Below, one piece after another: positions 1-6,124 of a DNA stretch of 9,378 nucleotides. The stretch lies in assembly GCA_013140785.1 (NCBI GenBank), contig JABFRZ010000454.1, positions 1 to 9,378 of the forward strand, given 5' to 3'. The notes beneath the pieces are model-generated. The model was not told where the DNA came from. It was given only the letters and a program-made list of their open reading frames with translations, and did no database searches. The stretch comes from Planctomycetota bacterium (lineage in GTDB: Bacteria; Planctomycetota; UBA1135; GCA-002686595). Position 1 is the first letter of the stretch; each line of letters opens with the position of its first letter. Both the position numbers and the translations under genes were made by a program.

Positions 1-756
1 GGCTCATCGCGGGCCTGCGCTCTTCCCGGCGACCCGGGGCTCGAGCCGACGACCTTCGCCTCCGCGCGCGGCCCCTACGTCGGGCGCTGCCACGCGACGC
101 CGCGGCGCTTCGCGCGTGACCCGGCGCTCGAACGGCTCCTACGCGAACTCGCGCGCGGTTTCGGCCCGCAGCGCTGGTGGCCGGCGACGACGCCGTTCGA
201 GGTGATGGTGGGCGCGATCCTGACCCAGAACACGGCCTGGACGAACGTGGAGCGCGCGCTCGCGGGCCTCGCGGCGCGCACGAGGCTGACCCCAGCGCGG
301 CTACTCGCCCTGAGCGAAGAGGAGCTGGGGCGGTGCATCCGCTCCTCGGGCTACTTCCGCGCCAAGGCGAAGAAGTTGCACGCGCTGTGTGCGTGGTACC
401 TCGAGGTCGGCGGGCTGCGCACGCTCGCGCGCGCTCCACTCGTGCGCATCCGGCCCGAGCTGCTGGCGGTGTGGGGCGTCGGGCCCGAGACGGCGGATTC
501 GATCCTGTGCTACGCGGCCGGCCGGCGCGTGGCCGTGGTGGACGCCTACACGCGGCGCGTGCTCGCGCGCCACGGTCTGTGCGACGCCGAGCTGCCCTAC
601 GAGACGATCCGGGCCTGGCTCGAGGAGCGCCTGCTCGCCTCGCAGGCGGTGCATGAGGAGTTCCACGCGCTGTGCGTGCGCGTTGGGTCCCAGCACTGCA
701 AGCCGACTCCGCGCTGCGCGACCTGCGCGGCCACCACGCCGCCCGCACTGGCCTGA
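1..756 (+). CDS. Endonuclease III-like (HhH-GPD) DNA glycosylase, 5' end outside the window
   Basis: This is a base-excision repair glycosylase of the HhH-GPD superfamily, closest in style to the COG2231/MagIII-type branch, expected to remove damaged (for example alkylated) bases from DNA. The frame is open from base 1 to TGA at 754-756, with no ATG, GTG, TTG or CTG codon before 199, so the true start lies upstream. Numbering from the internal ATG at 202: the helix motif ILTQNTAW is at residues 6-13, the helix-hairpin-helix GVGPETAD at 92-99, and the catalytic Asp at D114 in VVDAYTRRV. The translation just before 202 (FGPQRWWPATTPFEV) is also typical of the family, so ATG 202 is not the start. 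The Lys that gives endonuclease III its lyase activity is Glu here (E97), which favours a monofunctional glycosylase. The C-terminal cluster is C166-x5-C172-x2-C175 and the fourth Cys is missing, so a 4Fe-4S cluster is doubtful. Substrate is uncertain. Confidence 0.88.
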   Translation, partial: GSSRACALPGDPGLEPTTFASARGPYVGRCHATPRRFARDPALERLLRELARGFGPQRWWPATTPFEVMVGAILTQNTAWTNVERALAGLAARTRLTPARLLALSEEELGRCIRSSGYFRAKAKKLHALCAWYLEVGGLRTLARAPLVRIRPELLAVWGVGPETADSILCYAAGRRVAVVDAYTRRVLARHGLCDAELPYETIRAWLEERLLASQAVHEEFHALCVRVGSQHCKPTPRCATCAATTPPALA

Positions 757-905
757 AAGGGCTCCCACGAACGAGGCTCGAACGCGGGTGTGCTGGAGTC
801 CCTCTTCACTCGAATGTACCGTTTCCGTCTCCATTCAGCAGACGCTTCAAGCTGGCCCGGTAACGCGGTCGTCATGTGTGTGCAACCACGAAAGGCACGA
901 CGACC
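757..905. other. Intergenic region before the response regulator gene
   Basis: These 149 bases separate the glycosylase from the two-component genes. I see no hairpin followed by a T-run after the TGA at 756, and no pair of -35/-10 hexamers with good spacing. The two-component genes probably have a promoter here, but I cannot point to it. The only clear element is the AAAGG stretch near 891-895. Confidence 0.4.
890..895 (+). promoter_or_regulatory. Ribosome binding site supporting ATG 906
   Basis: The purine stretch GAAAGG ends 10 bases before ATG 906. It favours that start over the in-frame GTG at 876, which has no purine-rich stretch at a useful distance, and over ATG 960, which directly precedes the receiver domain. 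Confidence 0.45.
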
Positions 906-1649
906 ATGGCTATGCAGACGACCAACCGGCTCCCGGAAACTCCGCAGCAGAACGCGAACATGAACCAACGCATTCTCGTGGTCGAGGACGAGGTGGCGCT
1001 CGCCTCCGGCATCCGCGACGCCCTGACCCACGCCGGCTTCGAGACCGAGGTCGCGCACGACGGCGCGGGCGCACTGGAGGCCTTCAAGAAGAGTCGCTTC
1101 GACCTGATCGTGCTCGACCTCATGTTGCCCGGAAAGAGCGGGCTCGAGGTGCTGAAGGAGCTGCGCGCTCTACGCCACGAGGTGCGCGTGGTCGTGCTCA
1201 CGGCCCTCTCGGACGAGAGCGACGTGGTGCGCGGCTTCGAGATGGGCGCCGACGACTACATGGCCAAGCCCTTCTCGCCGCGCGAGCTCGTGGCGCGCGT
1301 GCACGCCCAGTTCCGCCGCAAGGAGATGGACTCGGCTCCGCCGCCCCAGCTCAGCCTGCCCGGCGGGATCCAGGTAGACCTGGCGCGCCTCGAGGTCCAC
1401 CGCGACGGCAAGGTCCTGCCGCTCACCCCGCGCGAGGGCGACATCCTCGAGTACCTCGTGCGCCATCGCGACCGGGTCGTGACGCGCGAGGACCTGCTCC
1501 TGGACGTGTGGCACTACCGCAACGCCAACGTCGAGACCCGCACGGTGGACATCCACATCGTGGGACTGCGGCGCAAGGTCGAGCCCGAGCCGGCCAAGCC
1601 CACGCTGATCCAGACCGTGCGCGGCAAGGGCTACCGCTGGTACGCCTAG
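906..1649 (+). CDS. OmpR/PhoB-family response regulator
   Basis: This is the DNA-binding output of a two-component system, acting in the cytoplasm as a phosphorylation-controlled transcription factor. With the start at ATG 906 it has 247 residues. The receiver domain covers about residues 21-138, with the acidic pair E27/D28, phospho-acceptor D71 in VLDLMLPGKSG, T99, and K121 in the KPF motif. The winged-helix Trans_reg_C domain covers about 153-247 and ends in the characteristic VRGKGYRW. The 18 residues before M19 (NQRILVVEDE) are polar and belong to no domain, so ATG 960 is a possible alternative start; GTG 876 is also in frame but less likely. The partner is the histidine kinase that starts 137 bases downstream on the same strand. 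Family assignment is very secure. The target genes are unknown, though autoregulation is common for such pairs. Confidence 0.95.
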   Translation: MAMQTTNRLPETPQQNANMNQRILVVEDEVALASGIRDALTHAGFETEVAHDGAGALEAFKKSRFDLIVLDLMLPGKSGLEVLKELRALRHEVRVVVLTALSDESDVVRGFEMGADDYMAKPFSPRELVARVHAQFRRKEMDSAPPPQLSLPGGIQVDLARLEVHRDGKVLPLTPREGDILEYLVRHRDRVVTREDLLLDVWHYRNANVETRTVDIHIVGLRRKVEPEPAKPTLIQTVRGKGYRWYA

Positions 1650-1670
1650 CGCGGAGGCGCAGCCTCCACG
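1650..1670 (+). repeat. Inverted repeat directly after the response regulator stop
   Basis: Arms 1650-1658 (CGCGGAGGC) and 1662-1670 (GCCTCCACG) pair at 8 of 9 positions around a 3-base loop, starting at the base after the TAG. There is no T-run, so it is not a classical intrinsic terminator. It could be a transcript-stabilising or attenuating hairpin between regulator and kinase, or chance in GC-rich DNA. Confidence 0.35.
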
Positions 1671-1701
1671 CCAAGAGATCAGCTCGAAGGCCACGGGTTG
1701 C

Positions 1702-1716
1702 GGAGGACCGACCTCC
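1702..1716 (+). repeat. Second small inverted repeat in the regulator-kinase gap
   Basis: GGAGG (1702-1706) and CCTCC (1712-1716) form a perfect 5-bp stem with a 5-base loop. Its GGAGG arm repeats the GGAGG found in the first hairpin of this gap. It is short and could be chance. Confidence 0.2.
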
Positions 1717-1770
1717 CTCCCATCCGCGACGCCACGGCACGGCCCCCGCTGGTGCAGCACCCGGACGATA

Positions 1771-1777
1771 GGGAAGA
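1771..1777 (+). promoter_or_regulatory. Ribosome binding site for the GTG start of the histidine kinase
   Basis: GGGAAGA lies 9 bases before GTG 1787. An in-frame TAG occupies 1769-1771, so the kinase cannot start upstream of it. The purine stretch together with this stop fixes GTG 1787 as the most likely start. Confidence 0.5.
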
Positions 1778-1786
1778 CTGTCCGCC

Positions 1787-3595
1787 GTGCTGCGCCTGGA
1801 ATCCACCACTCGCCGCTCGCTGATCCTCTACGGCGCGCTGCTCGTCCTGCCCACCCTGATCTTCGGGTGGCTGTACTGGAGCGAGCTGCAGAAGGACTTC
1901 GAGCGCGACCGCCAGGCGATCCCGGAAAAGGCCCTCGACGATGCGCACAAGATCGTGGCGCGCATGAACCAGCGCCTGGAGAACCTGCTCGAGAACGAGA
2001 GCAAGCGCCCGTTCACGCACTATGCGCCGCTGGTCTCGGCGGACGTGATGGGCGACGACCTCGTGCCCCTGCCCACGCCGCTCGAAACGAGCACGAACAC
2101 CCCCGGTGTGCTCGGCTGGTTCTCCTTCGACCCGAACGGCGAAGTTCGCACGTTCGTCCGTCAGGGCATCCCCAATCGCGAGCACCAGCGCGCGGAGATC
2201 CAGTCCATGGTGCAGGACTTCCGCACCCGCAAGCCGGTCGAGAGCTCGGCCCATGGCCTCGGCAGCGGTGTCTCCAGCGCCTTCAAGAATCCGGCTCTGG
2301 CCATCCCGCTGCGTGACCTGGCCCTGAGCTTGGGAAAGGGCGACGTGGAGTGCGCGGAGTGCGTGCAACGCTGCCTGCCCCAGCTGCGGGACAAGACGCT
2401 GCAGGTGGGCGTCTCGGATTTCGAGCTGACCTTCTACGTAGACTCGGACAAGCGCCCGATCGCGATCGCGAGCCGGCGCGTCTTCAAGCGCGGCGCGCTG
2501 GACTCGGAGCTACTGCAGCAGCCCGTGCCGTGCCTGGCGCCGCTGGAGAAGGGCCTGAGCCTGAAGCAGGGCTTCGTGTTCGACCCACAGTGGCTGTTCA
2601 AGGACCTGCCCTGGGACATCGCGCAGACAGTGCTGGACCAGGACGAGGAGTTGCGCACGCCGCCGGAGGCCTTGCCGATCGACAGCATCGGTTCGCTGTT
2701 CGCCGCGATCCACATCGTGCGCGATCTGGCCTTCGAGACCTACTACCCCGAGGACGCGAACTACGGGCGCCTCGAGATCGTGATCGACGACGAGCGCTTC
2801 GAGGAGCGCGTCGCACGCCAGTCGCAGCGCTTCCTGAGCACGGGCGCGATGCTGCTCTTGACGTTGGGCATCGGCATGACCCTGCTCTACCGCAGCGTGC
2901 GGCGCGAGCTGGACCAGGCGCACCGCATGCAGAATTTCGTGGCCGCGGTGACGCACGAGCTGCGCACGCCGATATCGACCATCCGGCTGCACGCCGAGAT
3001 GCTGCAGGACGGCTGGGTCGATGCGAGCAAGCAGTCCGAGTACTACGACCGCATCGTGCGCGAGACCCTGCGCCTCTCGACGCTGGTCGAGCGCGTGCTC
3101 GAGAAGAGCCGCCTCAAGGAGAACGTCACGCGCCCCGTGGCCGGCGACCTGAACCAGCACGTCTTGGCGCTCAAGGACGATCTCGTCCCGACCGGGGACG
3201 GGAAATCCGACGTCGTCTTCCAGCTCGAGCCGAAGCTCCCGAAGGCTTGGCTGACCGCCGAAGGCGTGGGCATGATCGTCTCCAATCTGGTCGAGAACGC
3301 GCGCAAGTACGCACCGCCGAGGGACGAGCCGCTGGTCGTACGCACGCGCTGGAACAACGGGCGAGTGCTGCTGGAGGTGCTCGATCGCGGGCCCGGTGTG
3401 CCGGTGGGCGAGCGCGAGAAGATCTTCGAGGCCTTCTACCGGATCGGCAGCGAGCAGACGCGCACGACCACGGGTACTGGCCTCGGGTTGCACCTCGTGC
3501 GCCTGCACGCCGAGACGTGTGGGGCCGAGGCCTCGGTCGAGGATCGCGAGCACGGCGGAAGCGTTTTCAGGGTCGCCTTCCGCCCGGCCGATTGA
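1787..3595 (+). CDS. Membrane sensor histidine kinase with a large extracytoplasmic sensor
   Basis: This 602-residue kinase is the partner of the upstream response regulator. TM1 is at about residues 11-31 and TM2 at about 350-368. They enclose roughly 315 residues that should face the periplasm and that match no sensor family I recognise. The cytoplasmic part has a HisKA domain with phospho-acceptor H390 in THELRTP and a HATPase_c domain at about 490-600. The ATP-binding motifs are the N box around N504 (NLVENARKYAP), the G1 box DRGPG (533-537), the F box EKIFEAFYR and the G2 box GTGLGLHL (563-570). Only about 20 residues separate TM2 from H390, so there is no room for a HAMP domain. The sensor carries C189, C192, C196 and C249, which could bind a metal, form disulfides or do nothing special. 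It starts with GTG; TGA is at 3593-3595. Family is certain; the signal is unknown. Confidence 0.94.
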   Translation: MLRLESTTRRSLILYGALLVLPTLIFGWLYWSELQKDFERDRQAIPEKALDDAHKIVARMNQRLENLLENESKRPFTHYAPLVSADVMGDDLVPLPTPLETSTNTPGVLGWFSFDPNGEVRTFVRQGIPNREHQRAEIQSMVQDFRTRKPVESSAHGLGSGVSSAFKNPALAIPLRDLALSLGKGDVECAECVQRCLPQLRDKTLQVGVSDFELTFYVDSDKRPIAIASRRVFKRGALDSELLQQPVPCLAPLEKGLSLKQGFVFDPQWLFKDLPWDIAQTVLDQDEELRTPPEALPIDSIGSLFAAIHIVRDLAFETYYPEDANYGRLEIVIDDERFEERVARQSQRFLSTGAMLLLTLGIGMTLLYRSVRRELDQAHRMQNFVAAVTHELRTPISTIRLHAEMLQDGWVDASKQSEYYDRIVRETLRLSTLVERVLEKSRLKENVTRPVAGDLNQHVLALKDDLVPTGDGKSDVVFQLEPKLPKAWLTAEGVGMIVSNLVENARKYAPPRDEPLVVRTRWNNGRVLLEVLDRGPGVPVGEREKIFEAFYRIGSEQTRTTTGTGLGLHLVRLHAETCGAEASVEDREHGGSVFRVAFRPAD

Positions 3596-3603
3596 GCGCG
3601 GGG

Positions 3604-3620
3604 GCGCGGCCCGGCCGCGC
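3604..3620 (+). repeat. GC-only palindrome just after the kinase stop
   Basis: Bases 3604-3611 (GCGCGGCC) and 3613-3620 (GGCCGCGC) are exact reverse complements around one base; as RNA this gives a 7-bp stem with a 3-base loop. It lies 8 bases after the kinase TGA. With no T-run it could be a terminator of the type common in GC-rich genomes, or a 3'-end stabiliser. Confidence 0.4.
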
Positions 3621-3625
3621 AGGAG

Positions 3626-3654
3626 TTGGGACCCGCGCGACCTCGCGCTAGGAT
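3626..3654 (+). promoter_or_regulatory. Candidate sigma-70-type promoter for the FAD enzyme/methyltransferase pair
   Basis: TTGGGA (3626-3631, 4 of 6 matches to TTGACA) and TAGGAT (3649-3654, 4 of 6 to TATAAT) are separated by exactly 17 bases. This would place the start of transcription near 3661, with a leader of about 100 bases before ATG 3760. The spacer contains the palindrome GCGCGA-CC-TCGCGC (3635-3648). Pattern only; chance is possible. Confidence 0.35.
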
Positions 3655-3759
3655 GCTCGCACCCTCCTTCGGGCACGCCCGCATTTAGACGTGCGCCGCG
3701 CCTGCCGAAGAACTGGGCTCGCGCCCGGACCCAACGGTCTCCAGCCCTACTTTTTCCTG

Positions 3760-5160
3760 ATGCACGTCGTCGTACTCGGCGCCGGCCTGGCCGGCCTCGC
3801 CACAGCCTACGAGCTGAGCAGAGCGGGCATGGCCGTGACCCTGATCGAGAAAGAGGACTACGCCGGCGGCATGGCCACCAGCTGGAAGAAGGGCCCCTAC
3901 TGGCTGGACCACGGGCCGCACCGCTTCCACAGCCGCGACAAGCAGCTGATCGAGCACCTGTACGAGGTGCTCGACAACGAGGTCGTGACGCGCGAGCGCA
4001 TGTCGCGGATCTACATGCAGGGCAAGTTCTTCCACTACCCGCTCAAGGCCCAGAACGTCCTGGCCAACATGCCGAAGGGCCTGCTGTTCAAGGCCGGCTG
4101 GGACTACCTCACGATCCGTGTGCGGCAGTGGTTCAAGAAGATCCCCGACGACAACTTCGAGAACTGGGTGCTGAAGCGCTTCGGGCGCACGCTGTACGAG
4201 ATCTTCTTCGGCACCTACACCTCGAAGGCCTGGAAGATGCCATGCACGGAGATCAGCGCCGACTGGGCCAGCCAGCGCATCAGCCAGGCGAACCTGTGGG
4301 ACACGGTCAAGAAGACGCTCATGCCCCCGCGCGATGGCGAGGTGCGCAGCCTGGTGAGCGAGTTCTGGTATCCGGCGCACGGCGGCATCGGGCAGATCGG
4401 GCGCAAGTACGCCGAGAAGATCGAGCGCATGGGCGGGGTCGTGCACCTCGAGGCCCCGCTCGAGCGCATCGAGCTCGAGGGCAACCTCGCCAAACGCGTG
4501 ATCTACCGCAAGAACGGGCGCGAGCACGTGCTCGAGTGCGACGAGATCGTCAACACCATCCCGCTCTCGCGTGCGCTCGAGGCCTTCCAGCCCGGAATCA
4601 GCCCGGACGTGCACGCGGCTATCGCCAACCTGCGCTACTCGGCCATCGTGTTCGTGTACGTCGAGGTGGACAAGCCCTCGGTCTCGCCCGACCACTGGGT
4701 CTACCTGCCCGAGAAGCACCTCACGATCCACCGCATCTCGGAGTTCAAGAACTTCAGCGATGACGCCGCACCCGGGGACAAGACGGTGGTGTGCTGCGAG
4801 ATCACCTGCCGCGTGGGCGACGAGCACTGGAACCTGGACCTGGAGCAGGGCGCGAAGATCGCGATCCGCGACCTCGAGACGCTCGGGCTAGTCGAACCCG
4901 GCACGGCGCGCGGCCTCGACCTCGCCAAGCTGCGTTACGCCTATCCGGTCTACGACCTCACCTACAAGGAGAACCTCGAGGTGCTGAAGCGCGCCGCCAA
5001 GCGGGTGAGCAACTTCCAGACGACCGGGCGCCAGGGGCTGTACCGCTACAACAACATGGACCACTCGATCGCCATGGGCCGCCGGATCGCGAAGACGATC
5101 CTGAAGGGCGCCGACGCGCGCGCGGACGAAGTCGCCGCCGGGCAAGAGTACTTCGGCTAG
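3760..5160 (+). CDS. FAD-dependent oxidoreductase, protoporphyrinogen oxidase/amine oxidase-like
   Basis: This 466-residue soluble flavoprotein of the COG1232-like amine oxidase superfamily opens directly with a Rossmann FAD fold. The dinucleotide motif GAGLAG is at residues 7-12, and acidic E30 follows at the end of the second strand (VTLIEKEDYAGG). The conserved YPAHGGIGQI is at 204-213, and the C-terminal FAD-contacting segment is around YRYNNMDHSIAMG (428-440). No signal peptide or membrane segment is visible. An in-frame GTG at 3691 would add 23 residues of no recognisable character. ATG 3760 is preferred because the fold begins with its second residue, although no Shine-Dalgarno sequence precedes it. 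Members are often annotated as protoporphyrinogen oxidase, or as similar to UDP-galactopyranose mutase, and many sit in polysaccharide loci. No other haem gene is present here, so I do not name it hemY or hemG. The methyltransferase starts 10 bases downstream, which suggests one transcript and a shared pathway. The substrate is unknown. Confidence 0.85.
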   Translation: MHVVVLGAGLAGLATAYELSRAGMAVTLIEKEDYAGGMATSWKKGPYWLDHGPHRFHSRDKQLIEHLYEVLDNEVVTRERMSRIYMQGKFFHYPLKAQNVLANMPKGLLFKAGWDYLTIRVRQWFKKIPDDNFENWVLKRFGRTLYEIFFGTYTSKAWKMPCTEISADWASQRISQANLWDTVKKTLMPPRDGEVRSLVSEFWYPAHGGIGQIGRKYAEKIERMGGVVHLEAPLERIELEGNLAKRVIYRKNGREHVLECDEIVNTIPLSRALEAFQPGISPDVHAAIANLRYSAIVFVYVEVDKPSVSPDHWVYLPEKHLTIHRISEFKNFSDDAAPGDKTVVCCEITCRVGDEHWNLDLEQGAKIAIRDLETLGLVEPGTARGLDLAKLRYAYPVYDLTYKENLEVLKRAAKRVSNFQTTGRQGLYRYNNMDHSIAMGRRIAKTILKGADARADEVAAGQEYFG

Positions 5161-5170
5161 CCTCCCCGGC

Positions 5171-6100
5171 ATGGCGGTCGCCTCCGAGATTCCGGGCCTC
5201 GGCTCCGCGATCGACCCGCGCGCCTGGCAAGCGGTTGCATGCGGGCTGTGCGGCTCCGCGGAGCGCCGGCTGAAATTCCAGGACGGCCCGTTCTCGGTCG
5301 TGACCTGCGCGCGCTGCGATCTGACCTACGTCACGCCGCGCCTGCTGGACCGGGCCCTGATCGAGAAGGTCTACGACGAGGGCTATTGGCGCTCGGGCGC
5401 GCCCAAGGACCGTGGCTATGGCGACTACCGCCGCGACGCGCCGCTGTACCTCGCCACCTACCGCCGGCGCATGCGCATCGTGCGCCGCCACTTCGCGCGT
5501 CCCGGGCGCGTGCTCGACGTGGGCTGCGCGGCCGGCTACTTCCTGGGCGTCATGCAGGCGGCGGGCTGGCAGGTGACGGGGCTCGAGCCCTCGGACGCGA
5601 TCCGGCCCCAGGCGGAGGAACGGCTCGGGCGCGAGAACGTGCGCGCCGGCCTGCTGGGCCAGGTCGAACTCGCGCCCGGCTCCTTCGACCTGATCACGAT
5701 GTGGGACGTGATCGAGCACATCCCGGACGTCGTGGCGGCGGCGAAAGAGGTGCGTCGCCTGCTCGCGCCCGGGGGCAAGTTCCTGATCGAGACCCAAGAC
5801 GTGAACAGCCTGGCCGCGCGCGTCTTGGGCAAGCGCTGGCAGCACTACAAGCACGCCGAGCACATCTACCACTTCCACGCGCGCACCTTGAGTGATGCGC
5901 TCGGCCGGGCCGGCCTGCGCGTGCTCGAGAACCGCCCCTGGCTGGGCGGCAAGTACGTCTCGCTCGGGTTCATCGCCGAGCGCGCGGGGCGCGTTCACCC
6001 GCTGCTCGCCGCACTGCTCTCGCCGCTGCGCTTGTTCTCAGGCGCCGCGCTCTACGTGAACCTGTTCGACGAGATGATCGTGGTCGCCGAGCCCGCTTGA
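5171..6100 (+). CDS. Class I SAM-dependent methyltransferase with an N-terminal Cys4 ribbon
   Basis: This 309-residue soluble enzyme should transfer a methyl group from S-adenosylmethionine. The N-terminal ribbon has C24-x2-C27 and C46-x2-C49, a probable zinc-binding pair. The Rossmann core follows: motif I VLDVGCAAGYF (114-124), acidic E139 ending strand 2 (VTGLEPSD), and the strand-4 segment TMWDVIEHIPD (176-186). Next comes LLAPGGKFLIET (197-208), and then HIYHFHARTLSDAL (231-244). This layout, ribbon plus Methyltransf_23-like core, is common for methyltransferases in sugar, O-antigen and natural-product loci. It starts 10 bases after the FAD enzyme's stop; the gap is pyrimidine-rich with no Shine-Dalgarno sequence, so translation may be coupled. 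It ends 24 bases before the convergent chaperone gene. Family is secure. Acceptor substrate is unknown, and the general resemblance to UbiG is not specific. Confidence 0.9.
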   Translation: MAVASEIPGLGSAIDPRAWQAVACGLCGSAERRLKFQDGPFSVVTCARCDLTYVTPRLLDRALIEKVYDEGYWRSGAPKDRGYGDYRRDAPLYLATYRRRMRIVRRHFARPGRVLDVGCAAGYFLGVMQAAGWQVTGLEPSDAIRPQAEERLGRENVRAGLLGQVELAPGSFDLITMWDVIEHIPDVVAAAKEVRRLLAPGGKFLIETQDVNSLAARVLGKRWQHYKHAEHIYHFHARTLSDALGRAGLRVLENRPWLGGKYVSLGFIAERAGRVHPLLAALLSPLRLFSGAALYVNLFDEMIVVAEPA

Positions 6101-6124
6101 GGGACGGCGAACGGGCCTGGTCGA

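Noticed and set aside
202..756. Naming the glycosylase nth
   Set aside because: The lyase Lys and the fourth cluster Cys of endonuclease III are missing, and the sequence looks closer to MagIII/COG2231 proteins.
389..1771. 460-codon plus-strand frame over the glycosylase and response regulator
   Set aside because: It overlaps two clearly recognisable genes in another frame and is Arg/Pro/Ala-rich with no domain.
3691..3759. Upstream GTG start for the FAD enzyme
   Set aside because: It would place 23 residues before a Rossmann fold that normally begins the protein; ATG 3760 opens directly into that fold.
3748..3760. Leaderless promoter with -10-like TACTTT just before ATG 3760
   Set aside because: Only 3 of 6 matches to TATAAT and no -35-like hexamer at the right distance, so weaker than the candidate at 3626-3654.
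2350..4763. Long plus-strand frames (2350-3651 and 3396-4763) inside the kinase and FAD enzyme genes
   Set aside because: Both are out of frame with strongly recognisable proteins and have low-complexity Arg/Ala-rich translations.
2510..4827. Long minus-strand frames (2510-3676 and 3685-4827)
   Set aside because: They are antisense to the kinase and FAD enzyme, have no recognisable motif, and mirror the codon bias of the opposite strand.
3760..5160. Naming the FAD enzyme as a haem-pathway protoporphyrinogen oxidase (hemG/hemY)
   Set aside because: Family resemblance is to the wide COG1232 superfamily only, and no other haem biosynthesis gene is nearby.
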